From assembly GCA_020137815.1 (NCBI GenBank), contig CM035350.1:2558903-2622902 (forward strand): 64,000 bases of DNA. The letters are read 5' to 3'. Of the stretch, positions 47,025 through 61,520 are shown piece after piece. Source of the DNA: Hormiphora californensis (taxonomy: Eukaryota > Ctenophora > Tentaculata > Cydippida > Pleurobrachiidae). Both the position numbers and the translations under genes were made by a program. Within the stretch, counting starts at the first letter, position 1. Each line of letters begins with the position of its first letter. Under the pieces are notes generated by a model, which saw nothing but the letters and a program-made list of their open reading frames with translations, had not been told where the DNA came from and made no database searches.

Positions 47025-48254
47025 GATATATCAGGTCTCATACACGGTGGCCGGTAGGGAGTGACATACTGTAGGGCGCGAGTATAAGGGTGCAGAGATG
47101 TTTGCGCGGTGTGTGTAACACTGCGCGCAGCATCTCTGCTGCTGGTGATGAGGCCGAGCTGATCCCGATTAGTTACTGGTAACTGAATCAGTAAGTAGTA
47201 ACTGGGTCACTATCATGTTTTATCCTCGGCCTCACTGAGTCAGTTACTCAATCAATCAGTTACAAGTCTGTATCAAGAATCAGTTACTGAATCATTTACT
47301 TATTATTAGTGCTGTAGTGGTTCATATTGATTTGTAACACTGTTACTGCAAGAGAGAGAGGCGTGCGATAAATTTGCTAGGGAAGTCCTAGGACTATAAA
47401 GTAAGGGATATCTCCGTTTATGAGCGGGCAAGTTCATAAACAAAACCAGTTACAGCCGAGGCCCATCACAGTAGATTTATATAATTTCCAACTAGAAAAT
47501 AGTTTAAGCTTGCAGACAAAGAAACTTAGTGCAAAATTAGCATGATTAAACTCAAGACTCAATATAAAAGGCCCTCCTCCATTTTTATTGCCCACGCGGT
47601 AATATTAATATCTAAGGCATAAGCTAACGTTCGAAAACTGAGGCCACGCCACATACCTACATAACTTGTGAAAGATTAAGACAGTTACACACATGATTAT
47701 CCGCTATACTAACAGAGCGAACACGCTAATTACGCTACGCAGCCGCTCCTTCATATAACCATAAGCAAGAGTGAGTAAGACAGCAGTGAAACATATCGAC
47801 AAGATGTGAGAGAGGAACTAGGCAGTAAACATTTTTTGAAAAGCTGGGAGAGAGTAAAAAAGTGACCATCTGGCATTAACTGAGGGCATATGAGATCAAC
47901 GGAACACACACTGAGACACACACAGAGATACTACCCGAACCTGGTCCAACTCATTATGCCGGATTTGGAGGAGAGAGAGAGAAGGAAAGATTGGGAGAGA
48001 GAAAAGGAAAGAGTGGGAGAGAGAGAGAGAGGGGAAGAAACGAAAGACAGATTTAATGGTAGATTCGGACAGCTATGCTATACTATACAATATCCCTAAA
48101 AGAAGTAATACAATAGGAAGGAGCAACACTGGACGTGTATTGATGTACTAGAGAGTTTTGTTTTGCAGTGCATAACAATGGCGAGAGTTGAGGTCTTTAA
48201 ACACTCCATTATACATGGTACATGATACATACCATGAATAATGAATATAATGTA
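47025..48254. other. 5' flank of SLC13, no further gene
   Basis: No exon recognised. Repetitive AGTTACTGGTAACTG/CAGTTACT-type words occur at about 47170-47300. A GA-rich tract is near 47970-48030. Confidence 0.5.
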
Positions 48255-49335
48255 GGGGAGACTTGACCCATATGAACCACTATCATGTTTAGGTGTGTCC
48301 TGTTCAACGATTTAGTCTAATACCTAAAATTTTTTGGTAGATGGTCATTAAATCGTTCATTTTATTTCCCCGATGTGTCATTTATAGCTTAAAATAACCC
48401 CTTAGTAGAGATATCCTGGTATTCCATTTGGGAAAAAAACTTACAGCGTTGAAAAAATTAGGTTATACGGGATAGGATTTTTTTGGCTAAATGGGATAGT
48501 CCATTTTGGCAAAATGGGATACAATTTGGTTATACGGGATAGGATTATTTGCCAAAATGGGATAGTCCATTTTACCAAAAGTTTGGCAAAATGGGATATC
48601 CTTAAATAAAAAATCCGAATTTAGGTGGTTGTGAGAAAGCTCAGTGTTCCAAACATAGTGAACATACCCTAAACAAATATGGTATCATAAACTATAGAAC
48701 AGGAGCAGCCAGAGTTGTACGGAAACAACATAACAACCCAACACCGCCGTGCGGGCTCAGAAAGAGTAGTAAGGAAACGTTTTTCTGCCGGCTAGCGTGA
48801 TCAAAACGACTTCCAAACTTTGAAAATTAAAAACGAAGTTCATTAATGCTCAGGAAAGTAGAGAACTTAATCAAATTACGCACAATACGTAAAACTTTGC
48901 CAAAATGGTATAGTAAGTTTTGGTCAAATGGAATATTCCATATTGATACAAAAAAGTATGCCATTTAACCAAAATTGGGTATCTTCAGGTTTTAGTGATT
49001 TCCTATTAAGTTAACTGTTTAATGTAAAATATATCGATGAGATATGATGTGACAAAGTCTGAAGTCCAACTCCTGTACGATAGATTTTGGTTCGGAAATC
49101 ATGGGTGCACAAAATAAGTGGTATCAGACAGGTCAAATTTCTAACTTTTTTGTTTCGGTTTTTTTCGTCCGCCAAAAATTAAATTGACTGTCCAATGAGT
49201 AGTTACATGGGCTGGAAATGGTACTGAGCTTATTTGTATCACATTCCGGGGTGAAGTAATCTTGAAAATCGCATATTGGGCTCCCCAGCGAAAAATTCCA
49301 TTTGGGCAAATGTACCATATGGGTCAAGTCTCCCC
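48255..49335. mobile_element. TA-flanked inverted-repeat transposon
   Basis: Ends GGGGAGACTTGACCCATATG and CATATGGGTCAAGTCTCCCC, flanked by TA on both sides (48253-48254, 49336-49337). The interior has repeated GGGATAGTCCATTTTGGCAA/GGTTATACGGGATAGGAT words near 48460-48600. Non-coding; Tc1/mariner-type non-autonomous element is the likeliest class. Confidence 0.8.
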
Positions 49336-49530
49336 TACGTGTCATAATTGGGACGAACAGAAAGACTTGATTTCGAGGCAATAAGACACCCCTGATTTCG
49401 AGTGAGACCATGCCTCAGTGGTCATTGTTTCAACTGCCTGAACAAGGCGTGTAGTAGTGGCGTGTGAACCAGTGATATGAGTATACCATCTCCCCGCCCA
49501 CCCCCGAGTCCGAGTGGTCTCCCCTCTTAC

Positions 49531-49592
49531 CTCTTGTTCCCAATAACAACCACAGTGGCCGGCTTTCCGGTTCTGTCCTCCTGAATTCCCAT
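49531..49592 (-). CDS. Candidate alternative first exon of the SLC13 gene
   Basis: ATG at 49592 opens 20 codons (MGIQEDRTGKPATVVVIGNK) and ends at donor AGAG|GTAAGAG in phase 2. The second SLC13 exon (46630-46774) begins in the matching phase, so joining would replace the short MISTDDFEYSPL start. There are no other minus-strand exons between. Joining is inference; transcript data would settle it. Confidence 0.4.
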
Positions 49593-50465
49593 TGTAAGTT
49601 GTAGTCCCACCCCTTACTCAACAAACAATAGCGATGTTTCAACAAAAAATAATGAACTGGACGAATCCTCAAGGTGATAACACAAAAGAACAACGCGGGG
49701 TCGTGTTTTATTTAATCTAATTCTCGTCCTCGCTCTAAACGTGTGTGGAAATAACCATCACACAGGCCGGTATGTTTCGAGGAACAATAGGATTCTCCCC
49801 TTACAATTCCGCCTTGTTGATAAGGGATCGTTTGTTTGAGTCGCGTTGCAGTGATCTGCTGCAGTGATGAATGTGAGAGTTTTATAGCTGGATTCACAAC
49901 AAACAGACTAACAAACAAACTAACAAACTACTTCACATTTTTCGTTAATATCGAGGGGGGGGGGAACTAACCTAGTTTTGTTGATGTGCACTTCCGTATG
50001 ATCCTGACTTGATACCTTGTTAGTCATGTCTGACAAGTCAACAAGTTATTACACAGACAGATGGCAAAATATACGACAAATCGACAAAGACAAAACGGAA
50101 CTCATAGTGGAATAGTTAATCAAATAGACACGAGCGTCTAATATGAAATTTGCAATTCTTGCTAAGATCAAAGTGGCGCAAAAACAAGTAGAAACTGACT
50201 CACTCAAACCGTATGGTTTCAATTTGAAATGAACTATCCGCCCAACTACCCTCTAACGTTATCACTGTCACGCCACCTCAGCTAACTCGCTGTAACTGAT
50301 ATCAGCGGCCCAGATGGTTGATTCGACTGTACTTCAAATTGCATTACATGGAGAAAGTCGTTACAGTTCAAAACAACAACAGAGAGAGTGGGGAGAATCC
50401 ATTATTAAAGGGAGTTCCTCTTTCTCCCAGAGTTCCACAACTGCAGCCCTCCCTATCAAGCCCTC

Positions 50466-50500
<35 letters not shown>

Positions 50501-50683
50501 CCAGGTGGCATTGAAGCCTCGATGTTAACCTAATCATACCGAATAATAGCACAGTTGTTAAAAATTCAGTCTGGTTTGTGGACAGACACAATAGACCAAG
50601 GAATACTGGCATAATGAGGAGTGAAATCTGAATTTGAGCGTTTAGACAGGGGCGATTAACAAACAAGTGAATTCGGAGAATAG
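49593..50683. other. Intergenic stretch
   Basis: No gene recognised. Contains a run of C/G near 49961 and a (CT)n tract at about 50467-50496. Confidence 0.5.
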
Positions 50684-51460
50684 TAGGGTCGGTTGTGGGA
50701 AGTTGGGTCTGGAATTTTAAATTTGACTTGCTGATATGATTAGGGACTCTATAAAAAGTCCAAAGTACCATCCCGCAGGTCTCTACCACCCCCGGTTCAC
50801 TAATTATTCGTAATTATGTGATTTATGGCGTTATCGCCAATTAGCACTAATAATACCAGTTCCTGGTCACTTAGAGCTTAGATTTCGATACCAGGTGATA
50901 GAGGATCACTAGATTAGTGGGCATTCAAAATTTCAGGTCAGTCGGAGTTATGGTCGAGGAGTTATAACCGTTTTTCCGTTTTGGCGGGAAAATATTTTGG
51001 CGGGAAACCGAAAAAGCCTAATAACCCAAGAACGGGGTGGGGCCAAGGTCTGGCCCCACTAGGTTTTGATCACCTCATCGAGCCCGATCGAACGCGACCA
51101 ATGACGACCTCCTACGACGACCTAAACTCGTAATCCCACGTGGTGCCAGCCAACCACCAGCCAAACGGAAAAACGGTTATAACTCCTCGACCATAACTCC
51201 GATTGACCTGAAATTTTGAATGCCCACTAATCTAGTGATCCTCTATCACCTGGTATCAAAATCTAAGCTCTAAGTGACCAGGAACTGGTATTATTAGTGC
51301 TAATTGGCGATACCGCCATAAATCACATAATTACGAATAATTAGTGAACCGGGGGTGGTAGAGACCTGCGGGATGGTACTTTGGACTTTTTATAGAGTCC
51401 CTAATCATATCAGCAAGTCAAATTTAAAATTCCAGACCCAACTTCCCACAACCGACCCTA
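50684..51460. mobile_element. Fold-back element of about 777 bp
   Basis: Begins TAGGGTCGGTTGTGGGAAGT and ends with its inverse; arms of about 330 bases are nearly complementary, around a centre with AAGAACGGGGTGGGGCCAAG. TAG/CTA lies just outside both ends. No transposase. Confidence 0.85.
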
Positions 51461-51710
51461 CTAGAAGATAAAACCACGGGTATCAGTTGTAATGTGAAGC
51501 TTGGTCGGGATATACAATTTCATCTTTTTACACTGAGTACGGCTCGTTTACATAACTGACCAATAGAACACATATATGGCAAGGCACACATATTTTAAGT
51601 AATAAGATCCTTCATGCTCAAATAATGATGATAACCCAAGGTTTTTTTTCTATCATGTCTCACTTTTCCGTTTTTTATGATTTCAAACTTTCCTCCGGGG
51701 CCATTGCAGT

Positions 51711-54206
<2,496 letters not shown>

Positions 54207-54342
54207 GAGTGAAGAGTGATAAAGAACTGAAATGCACTGCACGTGCAAATTAGAATTACCCATTCATCTCCATGGAGCACTCTCCACGTGCTACACACTC
54301 CCCCTTTAACATAACCCTCCATTCTAATACTACTTCCTACAG

Positions 54343-54417
54343 GTACAACTCACTTCTACGACGATAAGAGCAGTAACACGCAGAACTACCAGACCGGATT
54401 CTATGGGTTGCAGTAGG
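54343..54417 (+). other. Possible isolated + strand terminal exon
   Basis: CTTCCTACAG precedes a short open segment reading TTHFYDDKSSNTQNYQTGFY and ending LQ-stop (TAG near 54415). No other + strand exon was found nearby, and the gene on the other strand starts just below. Weak support. Confidence 0.2.
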
Positions 54418-54672
54418 CATCGTTCAAGGTAAGCAAACTGTAGCTCTAGTATTTGTAGATGCACAAGTAGGCAATGTTACACAGCAGGAGAGAATACCGC
54501 AAGATGGCATTTGCAGAGAGAGAGATAATGCCGCATGGATGTGGGAGATAGAGAGTTGATTAACAGTGTGTGAGGTGACTATGGTAACATGAAACATCGT
54601 AGTGGGGGATCTGACTGCAATAGACTCGATTTGTAACGGGAGTCAAATAAATTATACACGATTAAGCAATTT

Positions 54673-55431
54673 TCAAGCGTTGTTGTTCAGCCAGCTGCGG
54701 GGAAAGGTCAGAGGGGCAACCATCTTCCTCCTTTTCTTGACGTTCAGTAGCTTATCCAGGGTCAGTTCACCAATCACAGCATCCAGATCCGCAAAGTTAT
54801 CGTCGTTTCCAGCGAAGTCCTGGTGTTGCTTGGTATCCAAGTGGGCATCAAGGTCGGAGACAGTCACGCGGCAGTTCTCGCAGTAGACCTTCTGTCGGCG
54901 GGCTAGGGTCCTCTGGGTTCCAGGGGCGGGGTCAGGTGCGTTGTTCCGGGCCCAGGCAGATCCAGTGCAGGGGTAGTCAGGGAAGAAAGGGACGGATATC
55001 TTGCTGGAATACTGGGGTTTGTAGCACTTAGAGGAATCCTGGATAATTAGCTCCGGTCGCTGGATCTGAACAGTCTGGATCTGAGGTTTGGGGGTAGCAG
55101 GAGCAGGTTTGGGTGTTGTAGCAGCAGGGGGAGGAGGAGAGGGGTGTCTCTTAGCAACGTCGCTCATCCACTTGGTAACGGCAGCCGCACTGATCAACTT
55201 GACACCGAGGGAGGAGGTTTTGGCGAGGAGTTTGGGGCAGATGGAGGTCTTGTTCAGGACGACCACGTGGGAGACACCGGTACAGAGGAAGGGCTCCACA
55301 GGGATACCGGCAGCCATACATCGCTTCTCCAGGGAGGGCAGGTTGTGGAAGTAGAGATTGTACATTGTAGAGGAAGATAGTTGTTGTTGTTGTTGGGATG
55401 GGGATAATGAGAGGGGACCTGGAGGGATCAT
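54673..55431 (-). CDS. DBF4: DBF4-type activator of CDC7 (S-phase kinase subunit), single exon
   Basis: Regulatory subunit of the Dbf4-dependent kinase that fires replication origins. Frame of 252 codons, ATG at 55431 with an in-frame stop just upstream. N-terminal BRCT-like motif N at about 24-92 (YFHNLPSLEKRCMAAGIPV, SHVVVLNKTS). Motif M follows at about 127-155 (PELIIQDSSKCYKPQY). The diagnostic zinc finger YCENCRVTVSDLDAHLDTKQ has ligands C184, C187, H197 and H203 (C-X2-C-X9-H-X5-H). A Pro-rich linker separates N and M. Much shorter than vertebrate DBF4 (over 600 residues), ending soon after the finger. Absence of introns among intron-rich neighbours could reflect a retrogene, but the frame is intact. 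Confidence 0.85.
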   Translation of the reverse strand: MIPPGPLSLSPSQQQQQLSSSTMYNLYFHNLPSLEKRCMAAGIPVEPFLCTGVSHVVVLNKTSICPKLLAKTSSLGVKLISAAAVTKWMSDVAKRHPSPPPPAATTPKPAPATPKPQIQTVQIQRPELIIQDSSKCYKPQYSSKISVPFFPDYPCTGSAWARNNAPDPAPGTQRTLARRQKVYCENCRVTVSDLDAHLDTKQHQDFAGNDDNFADLDAVIGELTLDKLLNVKKRRKMVAPLTFPRSWLNNNA

Positions 55432-55871
55432 TTATACTGGACCTTGTTAGCAAGGAGGGGCAGGTTGGTGCTTGTAAATCAGGGTGAGGTGAGAAAGGGG
55501 TCACCTAGCACCCAGCACCATGTGACACCTCCTCCTCCCTCTGAATGGGATCGCTGTGTGGTACCGTGATTCGAACCCATCAGGTTCAGGTAACAAGGTC
55601 AACACATGGATCACCTTTCATGTGCCTGTGCCGAGAGAACGGGTAAGGGCCCTTCGTAACGGCTTATTATTCTGAAATCTGACATGACCCCTGGCCCTTA
55701 CCCAGCAAATTCTGACAATGATTATCGTGGACAAAGACCGAAAAACCAAGTATTCTAGTGCCTATAATCCAACTGTTCATTCATCAAAACTCTACAAATG
55801 ACAATTTCTCACTAATCTCTCACCCCAGTATATGCACTCCAACTTCCTGCATGTAGCAGTGCACTACTTAC

Positions 55872-55986
55872 CATCATTTTCCTCATCATCTAGGGGTCCT
55901 GCACCATTTTTCTGGTTACCAAATGTAGCTGGGTTCTGTTTATACCAGGGTTGCTGTTCCCTTCGTCCTGATGTAGCTACCGACAT
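55872..55986 (-). CDS. Candidate first exon, possibly alternative start of the THEG-repeat gene
   Basis: ATG at 55986 begins MSVATSGRREQQPWYKQNPA and stays open to donor GATG|GTAAGTAG in phase 1. No acceptor in DBF4 fits, because a stop precedes its ATG. The second THEG exon (start 54023) does begin in phase 1, which would make DBF4 a nested gene. Phase agreement has a one-in-three chance of being accidental. Confidence 0.4.
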
Positions 55987-56016
55987 GCTTGAGCAGCTAT
56001 AAGATCTGCAGAGGTT

Positions 56017-56078
56017 CTGTCTGAGCGCACTGTCACACAATTTGAGAATCAAATCGGGGTCTGGCAGCAGAGTTTCGG
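56017..56078. repeat. GCGCACTGTCGCA hairpin repeat, copy 4 (diverged)
   Basis: TGAGCGCACTGTCACACAAT followed by TTGAGAATCAAATCGGGG; a partial, diverged copy of the 9025-9098 repeat. Confidence 0.55.
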
Positions 56079-57409
56079 GTGCTTAATAATCCCATAGCAA
56101 TACAAACAATTGACCGATACTATACTTTGTTGAGTAACCCCTTACTCAACAAACTATACTAGGAACTGATAATCTGCAGAGTTTGAAACATAAAGGTCCG
56201 TTACTATACTAATTGGTATATTATCGAATGGTACATTATACTTGCTAGACAACTGCAGAGATCAAACAATCAGCCCTGTAATTTAGGAGGATGCATGTTC
56301 GACATAAGGGTAACTGTTACTATATGTACTACATAATATAGGGTCAATGTTACATAATGTACATACGGGGGGCTACCAGCTATATTATATGCTGTAGCAA
56401 CGGAGCAAGGCTAGTTGCAGTGCGCTCTAGTGTGATCAATTCTCTGCTTGTCATGCACACGAAATGAATTGTGAGCCATGATGAAGCGAGATCAGAGAGG
56501 ATATAACGCATATACTATCATGTATACAATTATATATATAGAACCAAACATCAGACAGTCAATATGTTTATTGGGCTACAACCAAGCTAGTCCATGTGCT
56601 TTCAGAAGGAGAGAGATGTATGTGTCTAGATTTCCAACTCGAAACTAAGCAATCTGCATGGAGATGATACACCTGTGCAGATTACCTGCATGCTAACTTG
56701 TACATCTTCACAAGCTTCCACTTGTGTGGATCTGTTAGCCTCGAAGAGGGACGAGCAGCGATATATAATCTCTTTTTTACCTTCCAAAACACATCCTTAT
56801 AGGAGATGTAGCAAAGCTATAGTAGGACGTCCCTGGTAGCAGCTCACCATGTATTAGACCTGAGCCCACTCTCAGGGTCACATAACCAGTTATTATAATA
56901 TCCTCCATGAATCCTGCTCCAGGACTGTCTGTGCATCCTGTATTCCATTTTGCATTATGTCTGAGTCTGCTCAATTTATTCTCTCTTAATTCTCTCTTAA
57001 TTCTCTCTTTATTCTCTCTTTATTCTCTCTTTATTCTCTCCCCCCTCACGACAGCATGGCGCACGTGGTCTCGTGATATAGGTTTGTAGAATACTGGGCA
57101 GACAAAATGTTATGTGTTGTTGAAGAATAAATATGACATTCTACATTTATTATAGTGGCACTCACATAGTCACAAATAATCTCTCACTCTTACTGTCTTT
57201 TCTTTCTTCTCCTTCTCTCTTCCTTCTCTCTTTCTCCCTTTCAATATTCCTTCTCTCTCTTTCTCAATCTTCATTCTCTCTCTTTCGCTCTTCATTCTCT
57301 CTTTCTTCTCACCTAGACAATCACATTCCATGTCGTTCCAATATACGCTATAATAGAATACCAACAGTCCTTCCAATACTGGTGATCAGATCCCATGTCC
57401 TGTCTCACT
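56079..57409. other. Gene-poor stretch
   Basis: No exon I can defend. A short minus-strand segment near 56858-56935 lies between acceptor- and donor-like sites but resembles no family. Pyrimidine-rich runs occupy 56975-57040 and 57180-57310. Confidence 0.4.
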
Positions 57410-57873
57410 TCAGCTATGTCCCCCTAGTGATGAAGACAGGGAAGAGGGGACGGTGGTAGATGGTGGTGGGGTAGTGACCCCATGGAACCCTCCAAATAAC
57501 CCAGCCGCACCCTTTGAGAAGGTAGGTAGGAGCTGGAGAAGGGCAGCGCTGTTCGAGCTGACGGGCGCTTTGGGTCCAAGGAAGGAGAGGTTTTGGGTGA
57601 CCAGGTTTGCGAGGGAGAAGGAGTCAGCAACGGAAAACTTGGGCAGTTCTTTTACTGAAGGGATGGAGTTGGGTTATAGGAAATAATAAATAGAATAGTA
57701 TAGTATCGCAAAACCGAACACACCAGCTAACCAAATCAGGTCATTTTTTTTTCAATGTATGTGTAGTATACCTGCATGGTCCGGGAGTATTATCTTGGGC
57801 ATCTTGTTAGCATTATATCTCTCCAGTGGGTTACCATGGATACCGACTTTTAGATAGGGCGGGGAGGTATTCA
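57410..57873 (-). CDS. 3' end of an unidentified spliced gene (two exons)
   Basis: Exons 57772-57873 and 57410-57654 join in phase (GCA G|TA AAA) and end at TGA 57410-57412. The first reads YLKVGIHGNPLERYNANKMP then KIILPDHA. The second reads ELPKFSVADSFSLANLVTQN then LSFLGPKAPVSSNSAALLQL, with a Ser/Thr/Pro-rich tail. Frame, codon appearance and splice sites are convincing, but I recognise no family. Upstream exons must lie at higher coordinates; the ankyrin-like exon at 63293-63610 is on the same strand and could belong, which is unproven. The acceptor at 57874 is the best of several. Confidence 0.55.
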
Positions 57874-58129
57874 CTGAGGGATCTCTTTCGTGGTAGAACA
57901 GGAGAGAAGGCAGTCAGCTGTACGTTCTGAGGGAGAATATATCGGGTTAGAATCATGCTGAGACGAGATATATAATGGCTGTCAAAATTGCTTTAGGTCT
58001 TAGTACAGTACTATAGGCATTGTAAATACGATACGCTATATCTAGAGCTATACCACCACTACTATTAACTGTTTAGTGACGATTGTCTGTTATAACCCAT
58101 ATATAACCCCTCCCTATATATATGTTTAT

Positions 58130-58541
58130 AAGTCCAAAAACCAATTAAATAAATTAGTTTGGATGCCCGGGCCCATGTGGTGTCACGGGGGTAACACCTT
58201 TAGGCTACTGCTATAATTAACCATATCTCGTTAATTGTTAATTGTTATCCTTCAATCTTTCTATCTCTATCTATCTCTCTCTCACTCTCTCTCTCACACA
58301 CTATTTCTCTCTCTCTCTCCCTTTCTCTCTCACTGTTTCTTTCACTATATCTCTCTTTTTCTCTCTCCTCTTATTTATCTCTCCGTCTTTCTTGATTATA
58401 TCTCACTCTTTCTATCCTAATTTCCTTTGTCTTTATCTCTCTCGATATCCATCATTTATGACAGTAGCCTAAAGGTGTTACCCCCGTGACACCACATGTG
58501 CCCGGGCATCCAAACTAATTTATTTAATTGTTTTTTGGACT
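58130..58541. repeat. Inverted-repeat element with arms of about 75 bp
   Basis: AAGTCCAAAAACCAATTAAA at the left is mirrored at the right; arms include TTGGATGCCCGGGC and GTGGTGTCACGGGGGTAACA. The interior is a CT-rich degenerate tract. Confidence 0.85.
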
Positions 58542-58609
58542 TAATTTCTGTTCTTTTTGGTGTTAAATAGAAAAAGCTATTTTTTCTGATTTCTGCATAT
58601 TTTCAAATT

Positions 58610-59400
58610 TGAATAGTTCATAAATATGCGAATAACGACTAAACGGTGAGAGATACGACTTTTTGTCAGGGGGACAACCCCCCCCCCATAAATCGACTAT
58701 TCTGCGCCGGAATATGTCCATGAAAACGTTCTAGGACCAGCCGAAGTGGAAATATTAAGAATATGCATTAAATCATGAATCGGTGCATAAATATGCAAAT
58801 AACGGCTTAACGGTGCGAGATAGAGATTTTTGTTCCGAGTAAGACCCCCCATAAATCGACTATTTTTCGTCGAAATTTGTCCATGAAAACGTTTTAAGAC
58901 CAGCCGAACTGGAAATATTCAGAATATGCATTAAATCATGAATCGGTGCATAAATATGCAAATAACGGCTTAACGGTGCGAGATAGAGATTTTTGTTCCG
59001 AGTAAGACCCCCCATAAATCGACTATTTTGCGTCGAAATTTGTCTATGAAAACGTTTTAAGACCAGCCGAACTGGAAATATTCAGAATATGCATTAAATC
59101 ATGAATCGGTGCATAAATATGCAAATAACGGCTTAACGGTGCGAGATACGACTTTTAGTCCGGGGGACGACCCCCCATAAATCGACTATTTTGCGTCGAA
59201 ATATGTCCATGAAAACGTTCTAGAACCAGCCGAAGTGAAAATATTGAAAGTATGCATAAAATCGTGAATAGGTGTATAAATATGCAAATAACGGCTTAAC
59301 GGTGCGAGATAGAGATTTTTGTCCCGACTAAGACCCCCCATAAATCGACCATTCCGCGTCGAATAAGACCGGTGTCAAGTCTCTATGACCTTCGAGTCGT
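58610..59400. repeat. 163-bp satellite, about five units
   Basis: Units spaced 163, 163 and 162 bases carry CATAAATATGCAAATAACGG, CTTAACGGTGCGAGATA, CCCCCCATAAATCGACTATT and CCATGAAAACGTT. The first and last are diverged. Words such as AATAACGGC and GAGATA echo the fold-back elements at 21220 and 42750, hinting at common origin. Confidence 0.9.
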
Positions 59401-60482
59401 GCCATATCGCGACCATGGTTTAAATGGATATTTAATGACTAATTAATGAATAATTAATGAACTATGGCGATTTTGAAGTTCTTACACAGCTATTACCGAG
59501 CGCAATGATGTAAGGAACCACTGTTCCAAACGGCAAGTCTCTACTATTTGTGGTTTAGGAGAACACTCAAAGATAAAAAAAGCGTCCTCCCCCCTTACAT
59601 TTTTGCATTTTGGGACCCCTCTGGCAAATTTTTACCTTATATCCGATCGTTCTGAAAATTTGCATGCCTCTTCTCCTATATGAGGGCCCTCAGAGTACAA
59701 AATTTCAGCTCTCTACTTCATCTGGAACATGCTTTTTTAAAGCATCAAAAACCCCGAAATCTGCAATGGTATATAGTAGCACTGGCAGGTTTTCACGCGC
59801 TTGTGTGTAGAAGTGTTGCGTGTGCTCTCTCTCTTGATTTTTGAGTTAGATGGTATTTCTAAGGTGGGGGCTGTGCCCCCACACCCCCGTTTATGGTGGG
59901 GGCTGTGCCCCCACACCCCCCTTTTGGGCCCGGGGCACTTGCCAGTGCTATGACTCCTATATTTACTATTTCAACCCTTACTTTCAGAACAGTTCTCAGC
60001 AAGCTCTGTCATATCATGGAGCAGTAGTATGTGTTAAGGAGGTGATGACAAGCTCTCTCTCTCTCTCGCATGCAGACACCTCCCCGCTGGGCGAGTGCAG
60101 GTACGTGTCTCACGTGTGGTACAGTGATACAGAGTAGCACACCACCCCATACCATGCACTAGATGAATGATAGCTGCCATGGGTGATGTATTTTAGAGAG
60201 AACCTAGGGTCGAAGATCATAGCCACGGTGATGAAGTTTGAAAACAAGGTCTACCCATTAGTCTATCGAGTGTATTACAGAGCTGGGGGGGGGGGGCTAT
60301 TATATGATCCCATATATTGGGAGAGAGGGGATATGATGGCATGTACCTCACTGAATGCTGTGCAGCGACACTGTACCAGTCTAGTAGCTCACATAGGTAC
60401 AATAGGTGTCTCTGACAACTGACAGCAGGCTATACTATAGAAGGCCATGTCTACTAGCTGTAGTCGTGTTATACGGAGTGAG
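59401..60482. other. Repeat-rich stretch
   Basis: No gene supported. Contains two tandem copies of GGTGGGGGCTGTGCCCCCAC (about 59862 and 59895) near AGCACTGGCA (59775) and its inverse TGCCAGTGCT (59940), possibly a small element. A G-run lies near 60285-60296. Confidence 0.45.
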
Positions 60483-60587
60483 CAGGAACCGACACAAGTA
60501 AACAACCAATCAGAACTCGTTATTTAGGCCACGTGACTGGTTATCAGCCAATCAGGGACCAGTATTTCCTGATTCGGTCGGTTCCTG
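60483..60587. mobile_element. hAT-like MITE, copy 3
   Basis: CAGGAACCGACACAAGTAAA through GATTCGGTCGGTTCCTG; same family as 44014 and 44572. No clear 8-bp duplication, so it may be older. Confidence 0.85.
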
Positions 60588-61444
60588 CACAAGAGCTAGA
60601 GCTTTTTTTATAGAAGTCTAGAAGTTTGTAGCTGGCAGTTCGCGTTGGAGTAGGCGATAAAAGGGATGTTTGTGATATTGGGTGAACGATAACAAGTGGA
60701 TTGAAATTCACAAATTTTCATCTGTTTTGTATTCCTAATTCCACGACATCTCGACTTAGTGGGAACTTCTTTCTAGTTCATATCTAATTATTTCATTACT
60801 TTGTCTCAACTTCTTCGTCTCTTTCTAAGTTCCATTCCTCTCCCTCTCTCTCTCTCTCCATCCCTCAACTCTCTCTCTCCATCCCTCAACTCTCTCTCCA
60901 TCCCTCAACTCTCTCCCTCAACTCTCTCTCTCCATCCCTCAACTCTCTCTCTCTCCATCCCTCTCCCTCACGTTAATCTGTAGCACTAGAGGACAGTGTA
61001 GTAGCATTATATGTAGCGATAACACGTCCAGTAACAAGCCGATAATTTAGGCTGGAGAGAGGTGTGGGAGGGGGAAACAACACCAGGCAGGTCCCAAGTT
61101 CGCAACATGAGGCTCCACCTGATCAGTGGTCACGTGACTCACCCACGTGACACCCTCCTCATCACACTAGGGAGACAGGGGGAGGGATAGCTTCCTATCT
61201 CACTTCACAAGACACACAGTGTGTCAAGGGGGGACAAAGGACACCACATGGACAATGGGTGTTGTTCAGGAGCTGTCAAGTTTTTCAAGATCGTGTCCTC
61301 CTTCTCTGAGACACGTCGATCTTGAGAACTATATAGCAGGGGGGGGGGGGGGAGCCGCCATAGTGTTTCAATACAAAGAGTTAATGGATCTGCAGACGCA
61401 CACATGCGCTCACTCTCTTCTTCCTTGTCTCGATCGGAGGATGG

Positions 61445-61448
<4 letters not shown>

Positions 61449-61515
<67 letters not shown>
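61449..61515. repeat. (GA)n microsatellite
   Basis: Pure GA tract of about 67 bases. Confidence 0.95.

Positions 61516-61520
<5 letters not shown>

Noticed and set aside
54343-54417. + strand terminal exon reading TTHFYDDKSSNTQNYQTGFY
   Set aside because: Kept only as a low-confidence note: no partner exon on that strand, and it overlaps the promoter side of the THEG-repeat gene.
55545-55640. Possible minus-strand tRNA because of the B-box-like GGGTTCGAATC
   Set aside because: The T-stem does not pair around the loop and no A box or acceptor stem could be formed at the right distance.
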